A stretch of DNA of 64,000 bases from Paraglaciecola sp. MB-3u-78 (GCF_002835935.1 NZ_PJCF01000004.1:868001-932000), one strand, 5' to 3'; shown: positions 8,191 to 17,840, numbered from the stretch's first letter. Made by a program: numbers and translations. The notes: generated by a model not told the origin, from the letters alone.

Positions 8191-9941
8191 CTGACATTGA
8201 TCAGACCCCCACGCTACTTTTTTGAATATTATACAAATGCAGCGAATGGCCTCCAATCAAATTAATGATTTTTGTCCTTAGTTTATCGAATCCATCTAAG
8301 TAAGTGCTTGTTTTATCATAGGTTTCTTCAGGCTGAACGAGGTTGATACCCTCGAAGCATTGAAACACCCAGCGCAGTGTGGGGGTAGCAGAGGGTATGT
8401 TAATCTGGTTTGGGATGGTTTCATTGGCTTTTTTCATGCTCGCGCGCATGCGTCGTTGCGCGATTGAGTAAACCAATAAAGATAAGGTCATGATCATTAA
8501 CAATGCGTCGATACGACTAGGCTTTTTGATGAACAAGGATGACACAAAAAACAGTGGGTCTTTTAGGAATCTAAACCCTCTTTCTACCACCGATTGCGCC
8601 TTGTAATGATGCAGAATTCCCTCAGGTGATAGCGCTTTTTCGTCGGCATTTGTGGCGAGTATAAAGCATGATTTTTGTTCAATAGCATGTTGAATTGCTT
8701 TATCATTTAGCTCAACCACCGCGCTCGTTTGCCATACAATTTGTTTGACTGGTGCATCTTTTTTAGGTCGGCCTTTTCCCTCGTAAACCTTGTGTGCTAT
8801 GCAGTTAAGCTCAGTCAGTTGGTGATACTTTTGTCGCTTGTTAAGCGCGGCCAACGACTTCAGTGCGTCCTCTTTGCAAGTGAAGCGCTGGGCTTGCAAA
8901 TGAAATAACTCTTTGTCTAATTTTTCCTTGGCGCGGTCGGCTTGTCTGCCAATCGTTTTTGTTGCACGCTCACCTGCGGCTTTTGAATTGACGACTATCC
9001 AGCGCTGTTTAATATCCATGTGCTCTACTTCATTCACTGTGTACTGGTAGTTGTCATCAATAGTCGTCCATTCTTGCGCAGTTAGGGCTTCTGTAATGAG
9101 TGTTTTTTCTAGTTTAATAGTGGACGGGATAAGCGTAATAAACGTCAGTTGCGATAAGAACTCAGCATTGTCTTTATGGTAAAGCTTACAGTCAGCGACC
9201 AAGTAGTTAGGCTTGGGCGCAGTTTTCACCATCTTGACCAGCGCCTTAGCGCGCTCTTTAAACACTTTTGTATCAGCGCTATTACCATCCCAATTTTTAA
9301 CGGCCAAGGGTATTCCTCCGTCTTGACTGACAATCATTTCTTGTACAACTTGTTTTAAATCAGGGCGATGCGCTTTGCTATGACCGTGTGTAATTCTGAT
9401 AACATGCTCGTCACAGCCTTCCTCATCATGCGCATACTCGCCGGTTAACGAATGACTTGTGGTATCAAGGGATTTAAACTGGCAATCTACAGCCTCTATT
9501 TCGCAGGCCTGATGCGATACCAAGGAAAACAGACTTTCACAACCAAAGTCATAACATTGGTCCAGTGTTCGGCCTAGTTTATGGCGATTAAAGTGAGATG
9601 CCTCAACGCCTTCACGAAATAGATGCTCCATCGGGAGATTGGCAAAAAACTGAGGGCTAAGCGTCAAAGGGCGATTACAAAACCCCAGGCCATTCATTAT
9701 CATGCCCTTTATCGCCTCGCCCGGGCTAATTTCTTGAAGATCATCTTGCGGCAAATGCTTATCTAACAAAGGCACCATGTTTAAGTCGTCGATAACGCCA
9801 GCAACAATGCCATGGTGGTCTAACCGTTTGATTTTCATTGTGATTTCACCCTCAAAAGTTGAGGTGATATTGTACTAAACCCGCGATCTTGTGGGAAATA
9901 TTATAAATAGAAATTATTCAATTTGGTCTGATCAATGTCAG
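8191..9941 (-). mobile_element. Complete IS1634-family element with 6-bp target duplication
   Basis: A 1751-bp element. Perfect 17-bp inverted ends: CTGACATTGATCAGACC at 8191-8207 and its complement at 9925-9941. A 6-bp direct repeat TAATAT flanks it (8185-8190 and 9942-9947). It carries one leftward transposase gene. It has landed in the signal-peptide region of a small lipoprotein gene, 99 bases beyond the S9 peptidase gene's 3' end. Family assignment is from the transposase. Confidence 0.93.
8201..9838 (-). CDS. IS1634-family transposase
   Basis: A 545-residue transposase of the IS1634 group (IS4-like DDE superfamily, with the N-terminal DUF4277-type region that begins MKIKRLDHHGIVAGVIDDL). 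Catalytic-type segments are FKSLDTTSHSLTGEY (about residues 121-135), YLVADCKLYHKDN (about 212-224), and the YREK-like ERGFRFLKDP block (about 417-426). The stop codon falls inside the left inverted repeat, a compact arrangement. No disruption is seen, so it may be functional. Confidence 0.9.
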   Translation of the reverse strand: MKIKRLDHHGIVAGVIDDLNMVPLLDKHLPQDDLQEISPGEAIKGMIMNGLGFCNRPLTLSPQFFANLPMEHLFREGVEASHFNRHKLGRTLDQCYDFGCESLFSLVSHQACEIEAVDCQFKSLDTTSHSLTGEYAHDEEGCDEHVIRITHGHSKAHRPDLKQVVQEMIVSQDGGIPLAVKNWDGNSADTKVFKERAKALVKMVKTAPKPNYLVADCKLYHKDNAEFLSQLTFITLIPSTIKLEKTLITEALTAQEWTTIDDNYQYTVNEVEHMDIKQRWIVVNSKAAGERATKTIGRQADRAKEKLDKELFHLQAQRFTCKEDALKSLAALNKRQKYHQLTELNCIAHKVYEGKGRPKKDAPVKQIVWQTSAVVELNDKAIQHAIEQKSCFILATNADEKALSPEGILHHYKAQSVVERGFRFLKDPLFFVSSLFIKKPSRIDALLMIMTLSLLVYSIAQRRMRASMKKANETIPNQINIPSATPTLRWVFQCFEGINLVQPEETYDKTSTYLDGFDKLRTKIINLIGGHSLHLYNIQKSSVGV

Positions 9942-9968
9942 TAATATGTACTTATTAATGATATTCAT
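9942..9968 (-). pseudogene. 5' piece of the IS-split lipoprotein gene
   Basis: Nine codons, ATG at 9968-9966, encoding MNIINKYIL, immediately outside the right end of the IS1634-type element. With one TAATAT target copy removed they fuse in frame to base 8184 on the far side, restoring a continuous signal peptide and lipobox. It starts 71 bases downstream of the S9 peptidase gene in the same direction, so the two may once have been co-transcribed. Confidence 0.85.
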
Positions 9969-10039
9969 TTTTATCCTTAGACAGATATGTCACAACCAAA
10001 ATGATTAAGTTTTTACTCGTGACATTTCTAAGCATGGGT

Positions 10040-12529
10040 TTATAAATTAGTTTCAAACAATTTATAGATCCTACGATATTCATCCAGCCAAGAGCTAGGT
10101 TGCACAAAACCATGTGATTCCACTGGATAAATTGCGGTTTCAAAATCCTGTTTTTCTAATTCAATCAAACGTTGAACTAGTCTCACTACATCTACAAAGA
10201 AAACGTTACTGTCTATCATGGGTGCATTGATAAGCAATGGATTTTCTAGTCCTTCAGCGAAATAGATAGGTGAACTTCTTTCGTAGGCAATAGGGTCAAC
10301 ATCAGGTGTATTGAGTATGTTTGACGTGTAACCGTGATTGTAGTGAGCCCAATCGCTGACGGGTCTTAATGCTGCGCCCGCTTGGAATAAATCTGGAGAA
10401 TTAAACAATGCCATAAACGTCATAAATCCCCCATAAGAACCACCATAAGTCCCAACCCTTTTTGCGTCTACATCGAGGTTTTCAACCAACCAGTCAACAC
10501 CATCTTCTAAGTCTTGAATTTCTGGGGTGCCCATTTGGCGATAAATAGCCGTGCGCCAATCTCTGCCATAACCTGCCGATGCCCGATAATCCATGTCAAG
10601 TACCACATAACCTTGTTGTACTAACAGATTGTGAAACATAAATTCTCTGAAATAGCCCGACCATCCAAGATGAGAATTTTGTAAATAGCCTGCGCCATGA
10701 TTAAACACTACAGCTTTATACTTTTGACCGGCTTGCATATCTCTGGGGGTATACACCCGCGAATAGATGGGATGCTCTGTATGGGAAGATTTAATAGGCA
10801 CTATATCGGGGGCAAGCCAGTTTATATCTAGAAATGCCTGACTGCTGGTTTGAGTAAGCTGCATAGCTGATTGCTTAGCAACAGATTGCCAATATAGCTC
10901 TGGAGGCCGAACTAAGCTGGAATGCGTCAATAATAACGACTGTTCATCTGGGCTTAATTGATAATCGGTCATGCCATTAAGATGGGTTATTTCTTGTAGG
11001 GTATTGTCAGCTAAAGCAACACGGTATATCTCGTATATGCCCGGATGTTTTTTGTTTCCCTTAAAATACATAAATTGATCGTCTGAAGTTAACGTCAAAG
11101 AGTCCACTTCAAATTTTCCAGATGTTACAGCTCTAGCTTGACCATTTAAAGGTTTAAGATAAAGGTGTGAATAGCCTGTTTCCTCAGACAAATAGTACAA
11201 ATCAGTACTTGTATTTAACCAGCCAAAGCTATTGAACTTATAATTAACCCAAGCATTATCATGTAACCTGTGTTGATTGATTAAGATTGCGTTATCAGTA
11301 TCAATGGTAGCAAGCCATCTGTCTTTGTTGTCCCACGCTTCCAGCATAATGGCGACATTTTCACCATCGCTATGCCATTGAATCGCCCCTTGCGACCAAT
11401 ACCAATCCTGCATAAGGCTAATGTCTCTAGGCAAGCGATTGGCTATATAATTTTCACCCTTAGCTGCTGCGTTCTCCCGCTTCACTGTTTCCAATACGTC
11501 TTCGTTATATCCAGGCAAGCTGTTATAACTGATTTTTCGTTTCGACCTAGCATCGAGGTTGAGTAACCAAATATTGTGTTTCACTGGTTGGGCATCTGCT
11601 ACCCTGCGGCGCACATTGTCGGTAGTTATTCTTCCGTCTTCATTAATATAGTTAGGCATAATATCACCATCATCACGCCAACTAGACTCTTCTTGTTCAA
11701 CCAACACTAACCATTTACCGTTAGGCGATAAACTCGCTTCTACGGTTTCATTATCTTCTGGAAAATAAAAATCAGCAGGGGCAAGGGTATTATTTTGTAG
11801 TGCAAGCTGTTGTTCTCTTTTAAAACGTAATTCTTTTTGCTGACGTTTTAAAGCCACTACTTCAATTAACTGTTGTTGTTGTTCGGCAATATAATCTTCA
11901 GGCTCATCTAATGCCTTGGGTTCATCGGCAAATTGCCATGAGACTAGTTGCTCATAAAGACCATCCTCTGGATGTATGGCATAGATTGCATCACCACTTT
12001 GAAAACTTAGACGCCCATCATTTAGAAACACTAAGTTGTATGGCTGTTTATTGTCTTTGGTTAGCTGCTTTAATTGATTATTAGCAAGGTTTTTAACAAA
12101 AACATTGCCTTCAAACACCCATGCGGTCATTTGTTTATTTTGACTAACGATCCTTTTTTCATAGGCATGTAAGTGCAATGCACTTAATTCTATTTTATTG
12201 CCATTGCCTTGCTCATTTATCGATTTAGTCCATAAGTCAGATAAGGGAGAACCTAGCTGCTTTTGTTTATAAAACACAGCTTCACTATCATCAGCCCAAT
12301 ACGCTGAAGTAGGTTGTCGGCCCATCCAGTCGGGATCAGCCATTATTTGTTCTAGGGTTAACCGCTTAGACTGAATGTTAGTTGGGAGCGGCTGAACTGC
12401 TTTGATTACCTTAGGCGGTGCAGCATTATCTTTACTAACAATAGGAACATCAGATTGGGTTGCCGAACAGGCAAATAGGAAAGTGGTAACACTGGCTAAT
12501 AATAAGCCTTTTTTATTGAGTTTAAACAT
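10040..12529 (-). CDS. S9-family prolyl oligopeptidase-type lipoprotein peptidase
   Basis: An 829-residue serine peptidase of the S9 (DPP-IV/prolyl oligopeptidase) family. From ATG 12529 it starts MFKLNKKGLLLASVTTFLFAC, a lipoprotein signal ending in LFAC, so I prefer this start to one 25 codons upstream. The middle is a beta-propeller region with repeated strand blocks. The C-terminal hydrolase domain has the nucleophile in GGSYGGFMT (about residues 697-705), an Asp in MIDSN, and the His in VESHGF near the end. It probably trims peptides from the periplasmic side of a membrane. The usual HG before the catalytic Asp loop reads NAP here, a minor variation. Confidence 0.88.
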   Translation of the reverse strand: MFKLNKKGLLLASVTTFLFACSATQSDVPIVSKDNAAPPKVIKAVQPLPTNIQSKRLTLEQIMADPDWMGRQPTSAYWADDSEAVFYKQKQLGSPLSDLWTKSINEQGNGNKIELSALHLHAYEKRIVSQNKQMTAWVFEGNVFVKNLANNQLKQLTKDNKQPYNLVFLNDGRLSFQSGDAIYAIHPEDGLYEQLVSWQFADEPKALDEPEDYIAEQQQQLIEVVALKRQQKELRFKREQQLALQNNTLAPADFYFPEDNETVEASLSPNGKWLVLVEQEESSWRDDGDIMPNYINEDGRITTDNVRRRVADAQPVKHNIWLLNLDARSKRKISYNSLPGYNEDVLETVKRENAAAKGENYIANRLPRDISLMQDWYWSQGAIQWHSDGENVAIMLEAWDNKDRWLATIDTDNAILINQHRLHDNAWVNYKFNSFGWLNTSTDLYYLSEETGYSHLYLKPLNGQARAVTSGKFEVDSLTLTSDDQFMYFKGNKKHPGIYEIYRVALADNTLQEITHLNGMTDYQLSPDEQSLLLTHSSLVRPPELYWQSVAKQSAMQLTQTSSQAFLDINWLAPDIVPIKSSHTEHPIYSRVYTPRDMQAGQKYKAVVFNHGAGYLQNSHLGWSGYFREFMFHNLLVQQGYVVLDMDYRASAGYGRDWRTAIYRQMGTPEIQDLEDGVDWLVENLDVDAKRVGTYGGSYGGFMTFMALFNSPDLFQAGAALRPVSDWAHYNHGYTSNILNTPDVDPIAYERSSPIYFAEGLENPLLINAPMIDSNVFFVDVVRLVQRLIELEKQDFETAIYPVESHGFVQPSSWLDEYRRIYKLFETNL

Positions 12530-12681
12530 GCAGTAAGCCTTAGACAATATTAAAATAAACGCCAACGCTATTAAAGCGCATTTAGGGGGCATTTGGCAAA
12601 ACAATAAATAAAAATTGTATATATTTTAGTGCCTTACGTTACGGAACATTTACACTAACAAAAACCAGATAGGATTTACTT

Positions 12682-13025
12682 TTATGTAAGAAGTCCCTTT
12701 AACATTTGGCAATAATGGTTATAAGCGGTTGCATTAAAGGCCTTTGAATCCTTATTCATAAATCCATGGTGATAGGCATTTTGTTCCCCATTAAGCTCTG
12801 GAAGCTCTGGTTGTTGTTTAAGCACCTTAATAACATCTGGAAGTGAAAAATTAGATTCTGACTCAGGGAAGATAATATGGCATGGGCAACTGGGGTGTTT
12901 ATTTAAAAAGTGACGAATTTGGCGAGGATAAAACAAAGTAAGCTGAGGCGCCTCTTTCACACTAGCAGAAATAAAAACGGCAACTTTACAGTTACCGTCT
13001 AAAAAATTTATTCTATACCAAATGC
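12682..13025 (-). pseudogene. C-terminal remnant of a dienelactone-hydrolase-like alpha/beta hydrolase
   Basis: The frame is open from the SDR gene's stop (13026) to TAA at 12682, but there is no ATG with a ribosome site; the first usable codon is a GTG at 12960 (92 residues). The C-terminal part, with CPCHIIFPESES then AYHHGFMNKDSKAFNATAY, matches the catalytic-His end (GHGFM) of dienelactone-hydrolase family proteins. The nucleophile half is missing, so I read it as a 5'-truncated remnant. Family assignment is by eye and moderate; a real small gene starting at GTG cannot be excluded. Confidence 0.5.
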
Positions 13026-13790
13026 CTAACTTAAAAAACCGCCATCAACCACAACAGTAGTGCCCGTAGTGTAACTTGAAGCATCAGAGACAAGGTACAA
13101 AACAGTACCCGCCATCTCATCGGGTTGTGCGGTTCTTCCTAGTGGAATTTGCATCAAGGCGGTTTTTAAGATTTTTTCATTGCTGGTTAAAGCTGAGGCA
13201 AATTTGGTTTCGGTTAATCCCGGTAATAAGGCATTAACACGAATATTCAACGAGCCACACTCTTTAGCAAAGGCTTTCGTCATACTAATAACCGCGGCTT
13301 TAGTAATGGAGTATATACCCTGCCCCATACCTGGAGAAATGCCATTGATTGAAGCGGTATTTAAAATTACGCCACCGCCCTGCTGTTTCATCATTTTACC
13401 GGCCGCGGTGGACATAAAGAAATACCCACGAATATTTACATCTACGGTTTTATCAAATGCCGCTAAATCAGTATCTAGAATATGCCCAAAGTAGGGGTTT
13501 GCCGCAGCGTTATTTACTAAAATATCCAAACGTCCATATTTCTCTTTGATTTGTTCGAAGACATTGTCAATCTGTGCCATTTCACCTACATGACAAGCCA
13601 TAGCCACCGCATCACCACCGTCGTCACGAATACTTTGTGCTACGGCTTCGCAACCGTCAATCTTACGGCTAGAAACGATCACTCGTGCACCGTAAGCTGC
13701 AAGTAATCGTGCTATAGACTCACCGATACCACGACTTGCACCTGTTACTAATGCGACTCTGCCGTTTAAATCAAAAATATCTTTTTTCAT
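13026..13790 (-). CDS. SDR-family oxidoreductase
   Basis: A 254-residue classical short-chain dehydrogenase. The NAD(P) site is TGASRGIG (about residues 16-23), then NNAA (about 92-95), a catalytic Ser in NTASINGIS and the YSITK catalytic pair (Tyr about 160, Lys about 164). The VTGTTVVVDGGF-like end is typical of 3-oxoacyl/3-hydroxyacyl dehydrogenases. It lies 41 bases after the MDR gene in a leftward operon with the long acyl-CoA dehydrogenase, suggesting oxidation of a hydroxyacyl or alcohol intermediate. The substrate cannot be read from sequence. Confidence 0.88.
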   Translation of the reverse strand: MKKDIFDLNGRVALVTGASRGIGESIARLLAAYGARVIVSSRKIDGCEAVAQSIRDDGGDAVAMACHVGEMAQIDNVFEQIKEKYGRLDILVNNAAANPYFGHILDTDLAAFDKTVDVNIRGYFFMSTAAGKMMKQQGGGVILNTASINGISPGMGQGIYSITKAAVISMTKAFAKECGSLNIRVNALLPGLTETKFASALTSNEKILKTALMQIPLGRTAQPDEMAGTVLYLVSDASSYTTGTTVVVDGGFLS

Positions 13791-13831
13791 AAAATGTCTC
13801 TCAATCTGAATACGTCACTGAATTGTTATTA

Positions 13832-14836
13832 TTAATCCGCTTCAACTTTAAGGACTAACTTACCCATGTTTTCGCCGTTGAATAACATTAATAATGTTTC
13901 TGGGAAATGCTCAATACCTTTAACAACATGTTCTTTTGCGACTAATTTTCCCTCTGCAATCCAACCTGCCATTTCAGCTGCAGCTTTAGAATAATTTGCG
14001 ACATTATCAAATACCACAATACCTTCCATTCTGGCTCTATTTACCAGTAACGTAAGATAGTTAGATGGCCCTTTTACAGCAGTTGTATTGTTATATTGAC
14101 TAATAGCGCCACAGATCACGATACGTGCCTTCATACGTATTTGAGTTAATACATCATCAAGTATCTCACCGCCAACATTGTCGAAATACACGTCAACGCC
14201 TTTTGGACAAGCTACTCGTAGCGACTTTTTCACGTTTTCATTTTTATAATCAATGGCTGCATCAAAACCTAACTCATCCACAAGGTAGGCACATTTTTCA
14301 GGACCCCCAGCAATCCCTACTACTTTGCAGCCTTTTATCTTAGCTATTTGACCTACCACTGAGCCTACTGCTCCAGCGGCACCGGACACCACTACTGTCT
14401 CGCCAGCTTTAGGTAAACCCGTATCCAATAAACCAAAATAAGCGGTCATTCCAGGCATACCTAATACACCTAAGTATCGCTCTAATGGTGCTAAGCTTGG
14501 ATCAATTTTGTGTAGTCCTTCGATACCCACTACGGCATACTTTTGCACGCCACAATGCCCATACACATAATCACCTTCAGAAAATTGGCTGCTGGTAGAC
14601 TTAAGAACTTTACCTACAGTGCCGGCACGCATTACGGCGCCAATTTGCACGGGTTCAATATAGGATTTACCGTCATTCATCCAGCCACGCATGGCAGGAT
14701 CTAATGAAATATATTCCACTTGGACCAATACCTGATTGTCGGCTAATTCTGCAACGTCGGTTTCGACAAAGTCCCAGTTTTTGCTAGTGGGTATACCAAC
14801 AGGTCGTGATGCTAATAAAAATTGTATATTTTTCAT
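13832..14836 (-). CDS. NADP-dependent zinc-independent MDR oxidoreductase (CurA-like)
   Basis: A 334-residue medium-chain reductase of the leukotriene B4 12-hydroxydehydrogenase/CurA group. It begins with LASRPVGIPTSKNWDF and has SLDPAMRGWMND (about residues 46-57) and the AAGAVGSVVGQIAKIKG nucleotide-binding segment (about 151-167). No zinc-ligand cysteine cluster is present. Members reduce alpha,beta-unsaturated ketones or aldehydes with NADPH. Middle gene of the leftward ACAD–MDR–SDR set. Confidence 0.87.
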   Translation of the reverse strand: MKNIQFLLASRPVGIPTSKNWDFVETDVAELADNQVLVQVEYISLDPAMRGWMNDGKSYIEPVQIGAVMRAGTVGKVLKSTSSQFSEGDYVYGHCGVQKYAVVGIEGLHKIDPSLAPLERYLGVLGMPGMTAYFGLLDTGLPKAGETVVVSGAAGAVGSVVGQIAKIKGCKVVGIAGGPEKCAYLVDELGFDAAIDYKNENVKKSLRVACPKGVDVYFDNVGGEILDDVLTQIRMKARIVICGAISQYNNTTAVKGPSNYLTLLVNRARMEGIVVFDNVANYSKAAAEMAGWIAEGKLVAKEHVVKGIEHFPETLLMLFNGENMGKLVLKVEAD

Positions 14837-14876
14837 AATTCCTCATTATTTAATTTTCAAGGTGAAGACCAATGGA

Positions 14877-16682
14877 TTAAAACCATTCAGCTTGCATTTC
14901 ACTGCAGCTATCATCCATATCATTTAACAATGCAATATCTCTTTGTACTGCAGGTAACTCCCAGCGAACAAAATACTTAGCCGCTTGAACTTTACCTAAA
15001 TAAAATGCCTCATCCTGCGCAGATAAGTTTCCTGCCGCCAATGCATTCTCAGCTACATTTGCTTGACGTATCCACAACCAACTCATCACGACTTGGCCAA
15101 ATATATTCATAAAGCAGGTTGCGTTAGCTAACAAAATGGGTTGTTTTTCAGACTTTAGGTGTTGCCCAAGCAAAGGTAACAAGGAATGCATTTGTTTTAG
15201 ATAGGGCAATAAATTTTCAATCAATTTCTGACTTTGTTCACCTGTCACCTTGGCAAAATCGCTTTCCATTCTTTGTTGTAATAATTTCAGCCCTGAACCG
15301 TTAGCTTGCCAAAGTTTACGAGTTAATAAATCTAATGCTTGAATACCGTTAGTTCCCTCGTGGATTGGATTAAGCCTATTATCACGCCAACATTGTTCAA
15401 CCGGGTATTCACGGGTATATCCGGCCCCTCCTAGAACTTGAATCGCCAAGTCATTAGCTTTTGGTCCGAACTCTGAGGGCCATGCTTTAACTATAGGCGT
15501 CAATAAATCCAACAATTCTGAAGCCTGTCTTTTATCATGATCTGAATTGAGCGTATGTGAATCATCAACTAAACGCGCAGCGTAAAAGCACAGTGCCATG
15601 CCCCCTTCGACATAAGATTTTTGTGCCAACAACATTCGTTTCACATCGCCATGTTGAATGATAGTGGCAGGTTTATCGGTAGGTTTGTTATTCGGTGCAA
15701 CACGTCCTTGGGTGCGTTCTTTGGCATACTCTAATGAATATTGGTAACCACTATAACCTATCATTGCAGCGCCAAAACCTACGCCTAAACGAGCTTCATT
15801 CATCATTAAAAACATGTAACGTAAACCTTGATGCTCTTCGCCTATCAAGTATCCGTGACAATCTTCTTTCTCACCAAAACTGAGAGCGGTAGAGGTGGTA
15901 CCTCTATATCCCATTTTATGGATCAGCCCCGCCAAAGCGACGTCATTTTTCTCAGCTGGGTTTCCAGTTGCATCGAGGCGGAATTTAGGCACCACAAATA
16001 GTGAAATACCTTTAACACCGGCCGGTGCACCTTTGATTTTAGCTAAAACTAAATGCACTATGTTGTCAGACAATTCATGATCGCCACCCGAGATATAAAT
16101 TTTATTGCCCTTGAGCCGATAGTTTCCGTCTTGGTGTTTAATTGCAGTGGTATGAATATCAGCTAAGGACGAGCCTGCGTGTGGCTCTGTCAGAGCCATA
16201 GTGCCAGTAAATTCCCCGGCTAACATTTTCGGCATAAAGGCATCTTTAAGTTGCTGTGAGGCAAAGTTGCGTATTACGTTTGCAGCAGCCATAGTCAAAA
16301 ATGGATAACCGGTACTTGAGGGGTTAGCTGCCATGAAATACCCGGCACAAGCTGTCATGATTGTTTCTGGTAATTGCATACCGCCTTCATCGAAGTCAAA
16401 TCGGCCTGCAATTAAGCCTGATTCAACATAGGCGTCAAAAGCTTCTTTTACCTCAGCTATCATATGCACTTTTTGACCATCAAAAGTTGGCTCGTTAGCG
16501 TCACCTTTTGCATTGTGAGTAGCAAACTTTTCTGTGGCAATTTTATTTGCGATATCCAGCACCGCATCAAATGTTTCGCGATTGTGTTCGATAAATCTTT
16601 TTCGCTCACAAAGGTTTTCTGTATCTAGTACTTCGTATAATTGAAACGCTAATTCTTTGCGTTTGACCAGTTCGTTGTTCAT
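14877..16682 (-). CDS. Long-form acyl-CoA dehydrogenase (DmdC/FadE5-like)
   Basis: A 601-residue flavoprotein, longer than the usual 380-residue acyl-CoA dehydrogenases because of an extra C-terminal domain. Typical segments are MALTEPHAGSSLADI (about residues 158-172), YISGGDHELSDNIVHLVLAK, and the QVLGGAGYTREYPVEQCWRD block (about 420-439). The length and domain plan match the group that contains DmdC, but substrate is not assignable from sequence. First gene of a leftward operon with MDR and SDR genes; divergent from the GlxA-type regulator, which probably controls it. It passes electrons to ETF, and etfBA lies at 20.8-22.5 kb. Confidence 0.88.
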   Translation of the reverse strand: MNNELVKRKELAFQLYEVLDTENLCERKRFIEHNRETFDAVLDIANKIATEKFATHNAKGDANEPTFDGQKVHMIAEVKEAFDAYVESGLIAGRFDFDEGGMQLPETIMTACAGYFMAANPSSTGYPFLTMAAANVIRNFASQQLKDAFMPKMLAGEFTGTMALTEPHAGSSLADIHTTAIKHQDGNYRLKGNKIYISGGDHELSDNIVHLVLAKIKGAPAGVKGISLFVVPKFRLDATGNPAEKNDVALAGLIHKMGYRGTTSTALSFGEKEDCHGYLIGEEHQGLRYMFLMMNEARLGVGFGAAMIGYSGYQYSLEYAKERTQGRVAPNNKPTDKPATIIQHGDVKRMLLAQKSYVEGGMALCFYAARLVDDSHTLNSDHDKRQASELLDLLTPIVKAWPSEFGPKANDLAIQVLGGAGYTREYPVEQCWRDNRLNPIHEGTNGIQALDLLTRKLWQANGSGLKLLQQRMESDFAKVTGEQSQKLIENLLPYLKQMHSLLPLLGQHLKSEKQPILLANATCFMNIFGQVVMSWLWIRQANVAENALAAGNLSAQDEAFYLGKVQAAKYFVRWELPAVQRDIALLNDMDDSCSEMQAEWF

Positions 16683-16773
16683 ATCCTTCTACCTTAACAA
16701 GTGATTCTAGATAAAGACTGTAGATGTTCTAAATGATGGAGATAGATTGACAAAAATATGCCTTCGCTATTAT

Positions 16774-16834
16774 TGTCATATATGACATATTAATGGTCAT
16801 TTATGACAGATATAACGAGCTGTTATTTATGACC
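16774..16834. promoter_or_regulatory. Three similar palindromes in the ACAD/GlxA-regulator intergenic region
   Basis: Site 1, TGTCATATATGACA at 16774-16787, is a perfect 14-bp palindrome. Site 2, GGTCATTTATGACA, is at 16795-16808. Site 3, TGTTATTTATGACC, is at 16821-16834. Start-to-start spacing is 21 and 26 bp. They sit between the divergent acyl-CoA dehydrogenase operon and the AraC/GlxA-type regulator. I read them as binding sites for that regulator, controlling itself and the operon; this is inferred. Confidence 0.6.
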
Positions 16835-16865
16835 AATCACCTAAGTTATTATAGAGTGAACCCTA

Positions 16866-17840
16866 GTGTTTAAAGTAACCATACTTGGCTTTGATCAGGC
16901 ATATGCGAGTGCCATTACTGGTGCTCTGGACTTGTTTGCATTAGCTGGAGTAACTTGGCAGCGTATGCAAGGTCAGCAACCAACGCCTTTTTTTGAGGTA
17001 CAAATTGCCTCGATAAAAAAACGACCTGTTCGTTGTATTAATCAATTGGTGATCAATACCCATATAGCGATTGAAGATGTCGTACACACCGATTTATTGT
17101 TGATACCCACTATCGGCGGTGAACTCATTAACGTCATTAAGAACAACCAGTGCTTATTGCCACATATTCAAAAACACTTTGCTAACCAATCAGATATTGC
17201 TAGCAATTGCAGTGGTGCATTTTTATTAGCAGAAGCGGGGTTGTTAGATGGAAAAGAAGCCACTACTCACTGGGGTTATGCCAGTCTATTTAAATCCCGC
17301 TATCCTCAGGTAAATTTATGTGCAGAAAAAATGATCACCTCTGCACAAAACATCTATTGTTCTGGCGGTGGTATGGCTTGGTTTGATTTAGCCCTGTTGT
17401 TGATTGAGCGCTATTGCGGCCATGATGTTGCAACAACGACGGCTAAGGCACATGTAATTGATATTTATCGGGGCGAACAGGTAGCTTATGCCAATATTCT
17501 CACTAAGAAATTTCATCAAGACCCTGATGTATTAATTGTCCAAGAATGGCTTGAGGCAAACTACAGTAATAGGATTGCGGTAAGTGATTTACCTTTATTG
17601 GTTAACCTTACCCTCAGAACATTTAATCGTCGATTCAAACAGGCGACTGAACAAAACCCGTTAGAATATTTACAAACATTACGTATTGAAGCCGCTAAGA
17701 AACAACTTGAAACAACTCACGACAGCATCGAACGAATAGTCACCCAAGTAGGTTATGACGACCTGAGTTCATTTACTCGTTTATTTAAAAAACATACTGG
17801 ATTATCTCCTAGCCAGTACGCAAAAAAATTCAAACGTTAA
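16866..17840 (+). CDS. GlxA-family AraC-type transcriptional regulator
   Basis: A 324-residue regulator. The N-terminal DJ-1/PfpI-like domain (about residues 1-190) contains NCSGAFLLAEAGLLDGKEAT at the position of the DJ-1 cysteine elbow. The C-terminal AraC DNA-binding domain (about 225-324) has two helix-turn-helix motifs, with TLRTFNRRFKQATEQNPLEYL and VGYDDLSSFTRLFKKHTGLSP. A GTG at 16866 is the likely start; no in-frame ATG gives the full DJ-1 strand. Divergent from the long ACAD operon, with three palindromes between them. Confidence 0.9.
   Translation: MFKVTILGFDQAYASAITGALDLFALAGVTWQRMQGQQPTPFFEVQIASIKKRPVRCINQLVINTHIAIEDVVHTDLLLIPTIGGELINVIKNNQCLLPHIQKHFANQSDIASNCSGAFLLAEAGLLDGKEATTHWGYASLFKSRYPQVNLCAEKMITSAQNIYCSGGGMAWFDLALLLIERYCGHDVATTTAKAHVIDIYRGEQVAYANILTKKFHQDPDVLIVQEWLEANYSNRIAVSDLPLLVNLTLRTFNRRFKQATEQNPLEYLQTLRIEAAKKQLETTHDSIERIVTQVGYDDLSSFTRLFKKHTGLSPSQYAKKFKR

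Noticed and set aside
7927-8256. Single 109-codon lipoprotein gene as it stands
   Set aside because: Its first 24 codons lie inside the IS1634-type element; the true N-terminus is at 9968.
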